NCBI GenBank assembly: GCA_937991645.1
Contig: CALKPL010000017.1
Coordinates: forward strand, 1-64,000
Length of the DNA stretch: 64,000 nucleotides
Direction of reading: 5' to 3'
Origin: UMGS1783 sp900555065
GTDB taxonomy: Bacteria; Bacillota; Clostridia; Oscillospirales; UMGS1783
Both the position numbers and the translations under genes were made by a program. How positions within the stretch are numbered: position 1 is the stretch's first letter; each line of letters opens with the position of its first letter. The notes under the pieces were generated by a model. The model did not search any database, was not told the origin of the DNA, and saw only the letters and a list, made by a program, of their open reading frames with translations. Shown here piece after piece: positions 52,101 through 60,900 of this stretch.

Positions 52101-52688
52101 AGCTATATGATTCATCCCGTGCAGTTAAAGGCCGATCTGAACATGACCTACACCAGCCGTGACTACGGCGCGCTCACAGGCTATGGAAACATCCTGACAA
52201 GCGGACAACAGTGCTGGACGAGCGAGGAGTACAGCAAGTACGCCCTGCGTACCGGTATGATGGGCGCGTCCATGCTGGCATTTCCGCATCAGGCTCTGGT
52301 GCAGCACAACGCCATGATCGAGACCCATCACGATCTGTACAACCAGGTCCAGCGCCCGATCCTGCGCGACTGCAACGTATATCATATCCTGCCGTCGCCT
52401 ACGGGCTGGACATATGCAGATTGGGACGGGATTCAGTATTACAACGAGAATATAGACAAGGGCGTGGTCATGCTCTTCAAAGAGAACACCACGGCGCCCA
52501 ACAGCAAGACCATCGTACTCAAGGGCCTGGATGCGAATACGAGCTATACGCTCACCTTTATCGACCGGACGGCGCAGAACTGCGTCAAAACCGGCGCGGA
52601 GCTGATGAGCACGGGCATCAACGTCACGGGCATGACGGAGCAGTACGATTCCGAGCTCATCTATATTGAGCCGGTACAGCAGAGCTGA
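49149..52688 (+). CDS. Large secreted glycosidase: three CBM-like repeats plus GH36-like catalytic region
   Basis: The 1179-residue protein has AAGGAG before ATG 49149 and a Sec signal (1-26, ending LQA). Three repeated beta-sandwich modules follow, each starting with a NGSFE motif and ending with a DD(V/I) strand (about 30-180, 188-345 and 350-495); repeats 2 and 3 are very alike (ATGWNQD, MTVKANTYY/MTVKPNTYY). A beta-supersandwich (about 500-760) and a TIM-barrel-like region (about 765-1090) resemble GH36 alpha-galactosidases: GFDYWRSDFN is a candidate nucleophile strand, and CMGGGTLKEF with TTEDTALPLNHR a candidate SGGGR and acid/base region. No cell-wall anchor is seen. The activity class is moderate, the exact substrate unknown. 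Confidence 0.7.
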   Translation: MNKQRLSLLVAIILVLTTLITPLQATDSLGAEMIANGSFESADLDNWWLRVDWNGGTWQRVTTGGRSNSAALMATGQGTGLSSENAGVYYTSQEGNESTLQLDGGSTYRLTFWVKRDTGVTSSVYMDVNEGALGSASATKTGEFEQLTVEFVAPSTPIKLRCVANALKTGQKVWLDDVSLRKVSTGYGENLVPNGSFELGSGTSATGWNQDVRWTRVGAENGVTPASGSSMMKVLSTTTALTIGTPMTVKANTYYEYSCKIYRKSLGGTAYCNLLNSSQADIAGTQIGTETVANEWYEISLTFYTGNNTTIYPRCVVDNTSTSLTGQAVYFDDIQFREVLFDPAPTSLVTNGSFEDGSGTSATGWNQDTRWTRVGAQGSVTPADGDYMLRAVATSTGICIGSPMTVKPNTYYNYTAKLYRSDLQGTAYFNLLDSNQADIPGTQMGKDVAGEWVEVSQVFYSGDRTTVYPRCVVDNALSGAPMYFDDIKFIEIDWDDNKAFPVGVTLSDVDAVYQIGSANTKATIKIANDNHYITSLTTGATGATQWVSEAIRVPLVNVVNSQSVDWQYVTSSLNSITNGQELKIEFASPDGALKLNAYWTARSGVGPIEYRQEILSNTQSVSVKYADAVSANFRMEPDGDATLYRFSRSRVNDGSDPYFSQGILPTELSFGSQVLTSVENYYTPVGSILPFQMVDVDGDHGFYIGHYWSFGKILVRMNNEGNIGVTTYLDDSTTSSITRSAGTAIEIPGFFIGTYEGDLDDGSNDMKNWFWDYKITRSLYNNSDEPMIEADIMIGTAADFQTVVNLWPDIEDYIRVVKMDYPWTVPDGYAARQDVVTEDKWLPDATKYPNGHNLWSAIRAHSPNMRFALYMADTYQGVDIGTEYGRNLQIQALKERFRPTNNDYGLGFDYWRSDFNVEASHDYDSHEGLLEILDTMIDYSSDFRYEHCMGGGTLKEFTTLERMTFMTTEDTALPLNHRMSLYANSYMIHPVQLKADLNMTYTSRDYGALTGYGNILTSGQQCWTSEEYSKYALRTGMMGASMLAFPHQALVQHNAMIETHHDLYNQVQRPILRDCNVYHILPSPTGWTYADWDGIQYYNENIDKGVVMLFKENTTAPNSKTIVLKGLDANTSYTLTFIDRTAQNCVKTGAELMSTGINVTGMTEQYDSELIYIEPVQQS

Positions 52689-52919
52689 GAACCGCAGCGA
52701 ACAGCCGCTTTGCGGCGCGCCGTATCCTGCGATCTCATACCAACGCCCGGCCTGCATATGCGGCGATTGCCGCCGCGCGCAGGCTGGGCGGCCAAAGCCA
52801 GGTCGGTTACACCGTCTGGCTTTGGAGAACAGACATCATGGGAAGTCATCGGGAGAAGGGCCGGCGCTTCAGCGCCGGCCCTTTTATAGCTCTTCCGCGT
52901 AAAAAATGGACATTTAATG
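52689..52919. terminator. Hairpin pair ending the GH36-like gene
   Basis: Two hairpins occupy this gap. CCAAAGCCAG/CTGGCTTTGG (52792-52825) is first. AAGGGCCGGCGCT/AGCGCCGGCCCTT (52856-52883), followed by TTTT-type sequence, is the likely terminator. No gene is visible. Confidence 0.7.
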
Positions 52920-52949
52920 TTTACATGTACGGTATAAATATGATATAAT
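52920..52949 (+). promoter_or_regulatory. Promoter of the FprA gene
   Basis: TTTACA (52920-52925), 18 bases, TATAAT (52944-52949), 45 bases before the start at 52994. Confidence 0.65.
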
Positions 52950-52993
52950 AAACTCAGAAAATACGCAGTATAAGCGAGCAGGGAGGAAAGAAG

Positions 52994-54202
52994 ATGTTTC
53001 ATGTAAAGATGTGTGAAAATGTATGGAATGTAGGCGTGTTGAACCCTGGTATGCGCACCTTCGACGTGGTCATGAAAACGGAGTACGGTACAAGCTATAA
53101 CTCCTATCTTGTGCAGGGGACGGAAAAAACGGCTCTGATAGAGGCCGTACACAGGGAGTATCTGGATTACCTGCTTGAAAACCTGCGGGATACGGACGGA
53201 TTTCACGGCATTGACTGCCTTGTCATGAACCACAACGAGCCGGATCACTCCGGAGCGATCGCAAAACTTCTGGAGCTGTATCCGAACCTGAAAATATATG
53301 CGACGCAGTCTGGTTCCATCTTTTTAAAAAATATCACCAACCGTCCGGATCTGAACGTTACGGTCGTAAAAGACGGCGATACGCTCGATCTTGGCGGAAA
53401 GACGCTCACATTTATCAGCGCGCCGTTTCTGCACTGGCCGGATTCCATGTTCACCTACCTGCGGGAGGACCGGATTCTGTTCACCTGCGATTTCCTTGGC
53501 GCGCACTACTGTGAGCCGCAGATGTTTGATCATGCAATCCGATACCGCGCGGCCTATGACGAGGCTTTCCGCGGTTATTACGACGCGATTTTCGGCCCGT
53601 TTCCCTCATATGTGCGCAACGGTCTGGACCGGTTTGCCGCGCTTGACGTCGATCTCGTGGCGCCGAGCCACGGCCCGATGCTGCAGCGGGGCGGGCTGCT
53701 GGAGACCGCCGTCTCGAAATACCGCGCGTGGAGCGCGCCGGCAGACGCTGCCGCAAAGAAAATCCCCGTTTTCTATTGCAGCGCTTACGGGAACACGCGC
53801 CGGATCGCCGAACGTATTGCGGACGGCATTCGCGATGTTCTGCCGGCCGCGTCGGTCCCCGTCTATGATGTGATCGAGCACGATATGGGCGTGCTGGCCC
53901 GGCAGATGAACGAATCCGACGCGTTTCTCGTCGGTTCGCCCACCATCAACCGCGACGCAGTCCCCCCGCTCCATATCCTGCTGGCGCACGCGGAGGCGAT
54001 CGGCATGGCCAGGCGCAAAACGGCGGTGTTCGGCTCCTATGGCTGGAGCGGAGAAGCAGCCGCGAATCTGCGCGGCCGGCTTGCCGCGCTGAAAGCGGAT
54101 GTGTTTGAACAGGACTTCCGGGTGGTGTTCGTGCCGACCGACGCCGACCTCGACGCAGCGCAGGCTTACGGGCAGAAGTTCGCCGTATGGCTGCAAGGCT
54201 GA
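52994..54202 (+). CDS. FprA-family flavodiiron protein
   Basis: The 402-residue protein joins a metallo-beta-lactamase-type diiron domain (1-250) and a flavodoxin domain (about 255-402). Diiron ligands include His80, Glu82, Asp84 and His85 in NHNEPDHSG, with further ligands in APFLHWPD, CDFLGAH and PSHGP. The FMN loop is YCSAYGNTRRIAERIADG. These enzymes reduce O2 to water or NO to N2O with electrons from rubredoxin, protecting anaerobes from oxygen. The start has AGGGAGGA upstream; the gene stands alone between its promoter and terminator. Confidence 0.95.
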   Translation: MFHVKMCENVWNVGVLNPGMRTFDVVMKTEYGTSYNSYLVQGTEKTALIEAVHREYLDYLLENLRDTDGFHGIDCLVMNHNEPDHSGAIAKLLELYPNLKIYATQSGSIFLKNITNRPDLNVTVVKDGDTLDLGGKTLTFISAPFLHWPDSMFTYLREDRILFTCDFLGAHYCEPQMFDHAIRYRAAYDEAFRGYYDAIFGPFPSYVRNGLDRFAALDVDLVAPSHGPMLQRGGLLETAVSKYRAWSAPADAAAKKIPVFYCSAYGNTRRIAERIADGIRDVLPAASVPVYDVIEHDMGVLARQMNESDAFLVGSPTINRDAVPPLHILLAHAEAIGMARRKTAVFGSYGWSGEAAANLRGRLAALKADVFEQDFRVVFVPTDADLDAAQAYGQKFAVWLQG

Positions 54203-54210
54203 ATACATTG

Positions 54211-54256
54211 AAAAAAACATGGCTGCGGCAGTTGTTTCCCGCAGCCATGTTTTTTT
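54211..54256. terminator. Intrinsic terminator after fprA
   Basis: AAAAAAACATGGCTGCGG and its complement flank a roughly 12-base loop, with T runs on both strands. Confidence 0.92.
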
Positions 54257-54347
54257 CAGCCGTATGGCCCGCGGACTGCCGGAAGGAAGGCGGCCGCCAT
54301 TTTTCGCTATGATTTTCCCTTTGTACGTAAAAATTCATATATCCATG

Positions 54348-54376
54348 TTGTATTTTTTAAAGTCGAGTAGTATAAT
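54348..54376 (+). promoter_or_regulatory. Promoter of ilvE
   Basis: TTGTAT (54348-54353), 17 bases, TATAAT (54371-54376), 53 bases before the start at 54430. No T-box or attenuator is visible in the short leader. Confidence 0.7.
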
Positions 54377-54429
54377 AGGTACTTAAAGAATTGTTATACT
54401 CATAAATAAGATATAAGGAGGCATTCTAT

Positions 54430-55497
54430 ATGCAGGACATCCGCGTTGAACTGACGAAACACCCCAAGCAGAAGCCGGACCAGAACCATCTGGGTTTTGG
54501 CCAATATTTTACAGACCACATGTTTATCATGGACTATACGGAGGGCGTAGGCTGGCATGATGCGAGAATCGTCCCGTATGCTCCGATCGAGCTGGATCCC
54601 GCCGCTATGGTGTTCCACTATGCGCAGGAAGTATTTGAGGGCATGAAGGCGTACCTTGCGCCGGATCGCAGGATTCTTCTGTTCCGTCCGGAAAAGAACA
54701 TGGAACGCCTCAACAACTCCAACGAGCGCGTCTGTATTCCCAAGATTGATCCGGATTTCTGTATCCACGCGCTGGAAGAACTTCTGAAGATCGACCGGGA
54801 CTGGATCCCCAGCGCGCCCGATACCTCGCTGTATATCCGTCCGTTTATCTTTGCGACCGATCCGTACGTGGGCGTGCGCGTCGGAAATCAGTACAAGTTC
54901 ATCATCATCCTTTCGCCTGTGGGCGCATATTATCCCGAAGGCCTCAACCCTGTCAAGATTTATGTGGAACCGACCTATGTCCGCGCCGTGCGCGGCGGGC
55001 TCGGCCAGGCCAAGACAGGCGCGAACTACGCCGCATCCCTGAAGGCGCAGCAGGAGGCCAAGCAGGTTCACTATACACAGGTGCTGTGGCTGGACGGCGT
55101 GGAACGCAAATACATCGAGGAAGTCGGGACCATGAACGTCTTTTTCAAGATCGGGGACACGATCGTCACACCGGTCCTGCAGGGCAGTATTCTGCCCGGT
55201 ATTACCAGGCGCTCAGTCATTGAACTGCTCAACTCATGGAATGTCCCGGTAGAGGAGCGGCTGATCTCTGTCGAGGAGCTGTTTGCCGCCCATGAAAAAG
55301 GCGAGCTCAAAGAGGCGTTCGGAAGCGGTACGGCCGCGGTCATTTCGCCGATCGGCGAGCTGCGCTGGGGCGACAGATGCGCCGTGATCAACAACGGCGA
55401 AATCGGCGCGATGTCGCAGAAGCTCTACGACGAACTGACCGGCATCCAGTGGGGCCGCCGGCCCGATCCGTTCGGTTGGACGCACGAGGTAAAATAG
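54430..55497 (+). CDS. ilvE: Branched-chain amino acid aminotransferase
   Basis: This 355-residue fold-type IV PLP enzyme has VFHYAQEVFEGMKAYLAPD, the FRPEKNMERLNNSNERVCIP substrate-site region, the PLP lysine predicted at Lys195 in GQAKTGANYAASL, and EEVGTMNVFFKIGDTIVTP. The length matches the long type II BCAT of Firmicutes. It interconverts Leu, Ile and Val with their keto acids. AGGAGG lies before ATG 54430. The LCP gene follows after 38 bases on the same strand with no terminator between. Confidence 0.96.
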   Translation: MQDIRVELTKHPKQKPDQNHLGFGQYFTDHMFIMDYTEGVGWHDARIVPYAPIELDPAAMVFHYAQEVFEGMKAYLAPDRRILLFRPEKNMERLNNSNERVCIPKIDPDFCIHALEELLKIDRDWIPSAPDTSLYIRPFIFATDPYVGVRVGNQYKFIIILSPVGAYYPEGLNPVKIYVEPTYVRAVRGGLGQAKTGANYAASLKAQQEAKQVHYTQVLWLDGVERKYIEEVGTMNVFFKIGDTIVTPVLQGSILPGITRRSVIELLNSWNVPVEERLISVEELFAAHEKGELKEAFGSGTAAVISPIGELRWGDRCAVINNGEIGAMSQKLYDELTGIQWGRRPDPFGWTHEVK

Positions 55498-55535
55498 GCC
55501 TTAGCGGAGCCGCTTCGGGTTAATGAAAGGGAAAT

Positions 55536-56627
55536 ATGAGCAGACAGGAATATGTAAAAAAGAAAAAGTCGGCTGCAAAAAGGCCTGTGCAGGCGTCCGC
55601 GCGCAAACCGGTAAAACGGAAGAAAAAGAAGAGCGCGGCGCGTACGGTCCTGCTTGCGCTCGGCAGCTTTTTGGTCGTTGTGGTCGCCGGCGGCGTAATT
55701 CTCTTTTTCGTCTATTTCGGCGGACTCAATACAAAGCCGCTGGAAGGGGATGACGAGCAGCTCGGCATCCCGTCCAACTTCAGCAGTCTGGTCGGTCCGA
55801 CCGAGGTGAAAAACATCGCTCTGTTCGGGCTGGACGGCAAGTCGGACCAGACGCGCTCGGACTGTATCGTGATCGTAAGCATCGACCCAAAACTGAAAAA
55901 GGTCAAGATGGTCTCCGTTATGCGGGACAGCTATGTGGACATCAACGGCAGTATGGACAAGATTGGGCACGCCTATGCATACGGCGGCCCGGAGCTTGCA
56001 GTGCGCACGCTCAACCAGAACTTCAACCTCGACATCCGCGACTATGTGACGGTCAACTTCGAATCCATGGCCGATGTGATTGACGCGGTGGGCGGCGTTA
56101 CGCTGGAGATTACGCAGGCTGAGATGAACTCGGCCAACCGCAATATTGAAGAGATCAGCAACGACCCCGATTATCTGATTAACTATGGCACGGTGCATAT
56201 GAGCGGCGCGCAGGCGGTCGGCTATGCGCGTATCCGCAACCTCGACGGTGACCAGGAACGGACCGCCCGGCAGCGCAAGGTGCTGACCGCATTGATTGAA
56301 GAGGCCATGCAGATGGAAACGCGCGCGCTTCCAGGGCTTGCCCAAAAGGTCATTCCCATGGTAACGGCCACCTCAATGGATTATTTGGATATCGCATCGT
56401 ATCTGACGCTGCTTTCGTCCGATCTGACCGTTGAACAGGCGGTTATCCCGCAAACGTATTCGGATCAGAGCATCGGCGGCGTATACTATTGCGTATATGA
56501 TCTGGACGAGGCGTCTGAGATCATCCATGATTTCTTTTATCGGGATATCCATCCCGACAAGCGGGACGAGTTAAACAACTCGGCCAGCGCAAGCTCCGGT
56601 ACAGATCTGGCAGAAGCCGCAGCTTAG
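55536..56627 (+). CDS. LytR-CpsA-Psr family glycopolymer transferase
   Basis: The 363-residue protein has a very basic cytosolic N-terminus (KKKKSAAKRPVQ), one membrane helix (about 37-60) and the extracellular LCP domain (about 90-290): ALFGLDGKSDQTRSDCIVIVSIDP, VSVMRDSYVDING, YVTVNFESMADVIDAVGGV and YARIRNLDGDQERTARQRKVL. LCP enzymes attach wall teichoic acid or capsule to peptidoglycan. It would suit the TarI/TarJ/LicD polymer at 25-32 kb. AAAGGGAA precedes ATG 55536. Confidence 0.94.
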   Translation: MSRQEYVKKKKSAAKRPVQASARKPVKRKKKKSAARTVLLALGSFLVVVVAGGVILFFVYFGGLNTKPLEGDDEQLGIPSNFSSLVGPTEVKNIALFGLDGKSDQTRSDCIVIVSIDPKLKKVKMVSVMRDSYVDINGSMDKIGHAYAYGGPELAVRTLNQNFNLDIRDYVTVNFESMADVIDAVGGVTLEITQAEMNSANRNIEEISNDPDYLINYGTVHMSGAQAVGYARIRNLDGDQERTARQRKVLTALIEEAMQMETRALPGLAQKVIPMVTATSMDYLDIASYLTLLSSDLTVEQAVIPQTYSDQSIGGVYYCVYDLDEASEIIHDFFYRDIHPDKRDELNNSASASSGTDLAEAAA

Positions 56628-56635
56628 AAGACTGT

Positions 56636-56665
56636 GATAGGGTTTTGAGAAATCAAAACCCTATC
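56636..56665 (+). promoter_or_regulatory. GAAA-tetraloop hairpin before the YjbQ gene
   Basis: A perfect 13-bp stem GATAGGGTTTTGA/TCAAAACCCTATC is closed by a GAAA tetraloop. It ends six bases before the AGGAGG of the next gene and has no T run. It could shield or time translation of the downstream gene, or mark an RNA processing site. Confidence 0.55.
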
Positions 56666-56683
56666 CTGCTAGGAGGACGAATT

Positions 56684-57100
56684 GTGAAAAGTTACAGAAA
56701 AGAACTGCATATCAATCTTCCCCGGCGCAGGGGCGTTGTCAATATTACTCCGCAGGTTCAGCAGGCAGTGGATGAGAGCGGCGTGCGGGAGGGGCTTGTA
56801 CTCGTCAATCCCATGCACATTACCGCAAGCGTGTTCATCAACGACAACGAGAGCGGACTCCACCATGACTTTGAAGTATGGCTGGAAAAGCTCGCGCCGG
56901 AAAAGCCGTACAGCCAGTACCGGCACAACGGTTACGAGGACAATGCCGACGCGCATCTCAAACGTACGGTGATGGGCCGGGAATCAGTGGTCGCCGTCAC
57001 GGACGGACGGCTGGATTTCGGAACCTGGGAGCAGATCTTTTATTTCGAATTCGACGGCATGCGCGACAAGCGGATCCTGATCAAAGTGATCGGAGAATAG
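56684..57100 (+). CDS. YjbQ/UPF0047 family protein (secondary thiamine-phosphate synthase type)
   Basis: The start is GTG 56684, since TAGGAGG lies nine bases upstream; 138 residues, the family length. Family motifs are NPMHITASVFINDNESGLHHDFEVWL, YRHNGYEDNADAHLKRTVMG and DFGTWEQIFYFEFDG, including the conserved His residues of the proposed active site. E. coli YjbQ has weak thiamine-phosphate synthase activity, but the physiological role is unclear (family knowledge). Confidence 0.93.
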   Translation: MKSYRKELHINLPRRRGVVNITPQVQQAVDESGVREGLVLVNPMHITASVFINDNESGLHHDFEVWLEKLAPEKPYSQYRHNGYEDNADAHLKRTVMGRESVVAVTDGRLDFGTWEQIFYFEFDGMRDKRILIKVIGE

Positions 57101-57177
57101 AGCTTGTTGAAGCCCTGTTCGCCGTTAGCGTCCGGCAGCGAATGGGATAACGTTTGGATTACAGGGGTTTGAAAAGA

Positions 57178-57879
57178 ATGGCGTACATACTGTTTGATAA
57201 GGTTTGTAAATTTTATAAAATGGGCGAGGTCACGATTACCGCGGTCGACCACGCCGATTTCGCCATAGAAAAGGGTGAATTCTGCGTGATCGTCGGTTCG
57301 AGCGGCGCGGGCAAGACGACTATACTCAACATGCTTGGCGGCATGGATACCTGCGACGAGGGAACCATCCAGCTTGACGGACACGTGATCAGCGGTTATA
57401 ACAGGCGGCAGCTTACGGAGTACAGGCGCCATGACGTCGGTTTCGTTTTCCAGTTTTACAATCTTGTACAGAACCTCACGGCGCTGGAAAACGTCGAACT
57501 GGCCAGCGAAATATGCCGCGATCCTCTTCCGGCAGAAGAGGTGCTGGCGCAGGTCGGGCTTGCCGACCGTATGCAGAATTTCCCTGCCCAGCTTTCCGGC
57601 GGCGAGCAGCAACGGGTCGCGATTGCGCGCGCAATCGCGAAAAACCCGAAAATTTTGCTGTGCGACGAACCGACCGGCGCGCTGGACTATGTGACGGGCA
57701 AGTCCATCCTGTCCCTGCTCCAGAACACCTGCCGCAACACTGGTAAAACCGTCATTGTCATTACGCATAACCAGGCCCTGACCGCTATGGCCGACCGCGT
57801 TATCCGCGTTAAAAGCGGCAAGATTATTTCCAATATTGTAAACGACGCACCGGTGCCGGTAGAGCAGATCGAGTGGTAA
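57178..57879 (+). CDS. ABC transporter ATP-binding protein (MacB/LolD type)
   Basis: ATG 57178 is preferred over the longer frame from 57154; 233 residues. Walker A GSSGAGKTT, Q-loop FVFQFYNLVQNLTALENV (the FYNLxxxLTAxEN MacB-type signature), signature LSGGEQQRVAIARAIA and Walker B ILLCDEPTGALD are all present. It pairs with the FtsX-type permease 29 bases downstream. Such pairs export peptides or respond to antibiotic stress, or transmit force to cell-wall enzymes. Confidence 0.94.
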   Translation: MAYILFDKVCKFYKMGEVTITAVDHADFAIEKGEFCVIVGSSGAGKTTILNMLGGMDTCDEGTIQLDGHVISGYNRRQLTEYRRHDVGFVFQFYNLVQNLTALENVELASEICRDPLPAEEVLAQVGLADRMQNFPAQLSGGEQQRVAIARAIAKNPKILLCDEPTGALDYVTGKSILSLLQNTCRNTGKTVIVITHNQALTAMADRVIRVKSGKIISNIVNDAPVPVEQIEW

Positions 57880-57908
57880 CGCGCGGCTAGGGAACGGGAG
57901 GGAATGGA

Positions 57909-60900
57909 ATGCGGCGGCATCGCAGAACCTATAGAAAATTAGTGCTGCGCGGGTTTCGGCAGGGGATCAGCCGGTTTCTGGCCATATTCGCCATTGTCGC
58001 GCTGGGCGTCGGTTTCTTTGTGGGAATCATCGCAACGGCGCCCGATATGCGCCTGTCCAGCGACCGGTATTATGACGATACGTATATGATGGACGTGCGC
58101 GTCATGAGCACGCTTGGCCTGACGGAGGCCGACGTGGAGGCCGTACAAAATCTGGAGGGAATAGACCGGGTCATGCCCGCTTACAGTGCGGACGTATTAC
58201 TGCTGACCGCGCAGGACGACGCGGCGGTGACCCGGGTGCACAGCCTGCCCGCCGCGGAGGAGGAATCACTCAACCGTGTCGAGCTGACTTCCGGTCGGAT
58301 GCCGGAAAATCCGGGTGAGTGCGTGATTGAGACGGGCGGATATCTGTTCAGTCTGCCCATTGAAATCGGCGACACGCTTCAGCTTTCGCCGGACAACGAG
58401 GATTTAACCGATACACTCGCAGTCGATTCTTTTACGGTTGTGGGTACGGTCAAGAGCGCCTATTATTTTTCAGTGGAGCGGGAGCACACTACGTTAGGCA
58501 ACGGTTCGATCGAGTTGATTCTGTATACGCAGCAGCAAAGTTTCGCCTATGAGGTGTTTACGGATATTTTCGCCATGGTTTCCGGTGCGGAAGCGCTGAA
58601 CTGTTTTTCAGAGGATTACCGGAACCTGGTAGCCGACACGTCCGCCCGGCTGGAGACGCTTGCCGACGCGCGCGAGCGCGCGCGCCGAGACGAACTGGTC
58701 GCGGACGCGCAGGCTGAACTGGACGACGCCTGGTCCGAATATCTTGCCGAACGCGAGGATGCTGAAAAGGAGTTGGCCGACGCCGAGCAGGAGCTCGCCC
58801 GCGCCCGTGCCGAGCTGGAAACGCAGCGCGCAAGGCTTGCCGACGGGCGGTCGCAGTATGAGTCGGGGCTGGAAGAGTACCAGGCCGGGCTCGAAGCCTT
58901 TGAAACAGAGATCGCGCAGCAGCGTGAAGCGTTGGAAGCAGGACGTGCAGAGCTTGCGCTGAAGCGGGAAGAGCTCACCGCCATGCAGGAACAGCTCGAT
59001 GCGAACAAGGCGCAGATCGACGCGCTGCGCCCATTTGTGGATCAGGACCCGCAGATCGCGGAGCAGGTTGCGGAGTATGATGCAAACGTAGCCGTCGTTT
59101 CCCAGGGCTTTGCAATGCTGGAGGCCAGGGAAGCGGAACTGGAAGCAGGCGCGCAGACGCTGGAAGAGACGGCGGCGCAGACGCAGTCCGAGCTTGACGC
59201 TGCGAAAGCGGCGCTTGACGAGACGCTGCGCACGCTGGACAGCGGCGCCGCCGCGCTTGCCGCCGCGCAGGAAGAGCTTGCGGCTGGCGAAACGGAGTAC
59301 GAACAGGCCAGACAGGAAGCGGAGCAGACGTTTGCGGAAGCGGAGCAGGAGCTGGAGCAAGCGCAGCAGGAGATAGCGGACATTCCCGAGGCGGAATGGT
59401 ACCTCTTTGACCGCAGCGACAACCTGGGGTTCGAGAGCTTCCGCAAAAACGCCGATAACCTGGAGGCGATCGCAAAGATATTCCCGCTGTTTTTCTTCCT
59501 GATCGCAGCGCTTGTCTCGCTGACGACCATGACGCGGCTTGTAGAGGAAGAGCGCGGCCTGATCGGCACGCTCAAAGCGCTCGGTTATAATAACGGCGCG
59601 ATCGCTGCAAAATACCTGATTTATGCGGGCGTGGCGAGCGTATCCGGCAGCGTGCTCGGTTTCAGTCTCGGCTTTAAGGTGTTCCCGACCATCCTGTGGA
59701 ACGCCTATGAAATGATGTATACGCTTCCGCCGCTGCTCACGCCTTTCCATTGGGGGTATGCGGTTCTTTCGTCGGCCGCAGCGGTTCTGCTGTGCCTGTT
59801 CGCCACCTATTCCGCCTGCCGGCATTCGCTGGGCCTGTCCCCGGCGGGACTGTTGCAGCCGCGTGCGCCAAAGGCCGGCAAACGCGTATTTCTGGAGCGG
59901 ATTACGCCGCTGTGGAAGCGCCTGAAATTTACGCATAAAGTGACGGTGCGCAACCTGCTGCGGTATAAGAAACGCTTTTTCATGACGGTCATCGGCATAG
60001 CCGGCTGCACGGCGCTGTTGGTCGCGGGTTTCGGCCTGCGCGACAGCATCAGCGATATCGTAGACAAGCAGTTCAACGAAATATATCAGTACAACATGAT
60101 CGTCAGCCTCAGAAACAGCAGTCCCATGCAGAAAGGAACTGCGCTGCGCGCATTGCTGGATGATCCGCAGTATATCTCCAGGTATACCCTGGCAAGCCAG
60201 GAGTCTGCGACGGTATCTGCCGGCGGCAAGTCGCAGGATATAACGCTGTGCGTGCCGGAGGATACGCAGGCATTGCCCGAGTTTGTGACATTGCGGGACC
60301 GCCGTACCCACGAGCCGGTATCTTTTGATACGGACAGCGCCGTTGTCACGGAAAAACTGGCGGAACAGCTCGGGATCCAGGTTGGCGACCAGATACAGAT
60401 TGACTTGGGCGACGGCCTGACGGCGGATGTAACGGTAACCGGGGTGACGGAAAATTATCTGTCCGGCTACGTGTATCTCGCGCGTGAGGTCTACGAAGAC
60501 GTCTTTGGGCAGGATTTAACTTTCCATACTCTGTACGGAGTGGTGCCGGATGCGGACGCGCAGCGCCGCGACGAGATTTCGGCGCGGATTCTCAGGCAGG
60601 AGGACGTGAACGGCGTATCTTTCACAAACTCCATTGGGGAAAATTTTCAGGATATGCTCAGTAAAATTGACTATATCGTCATTGTCCTGATCGTTAGCGC
60701 GGGCACGCTGGCCTTTATAGTCCTCTACAACCTAACCAATATCAATATCGCGGAGCGCGAGCGCGAGCTTGCGACCATTAAGGTGCTCGGCTTCTACGAC
60801 GGGGAAGTTTCCGCTTATATCTACCGCGAAACCGTTCTGCTCAGCGTCATCGGGATGGCGCTTGGCCTTGCCCTGGGCGTTGTTCTGCATACGTTTGTCG

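Noticed and set aside
54260..54430. A T-box or leucine leader before ilvE
   Set aside because: The leader is too short and shows no specifier loop, antiterminator or leader peptide.
58608..60311. A 567-codon minus-strand frame opposite the FtsX gene
   Set aside because: Mirror of the coiled-coil repeat; low-complexity Arg/Leu/Gln composition.
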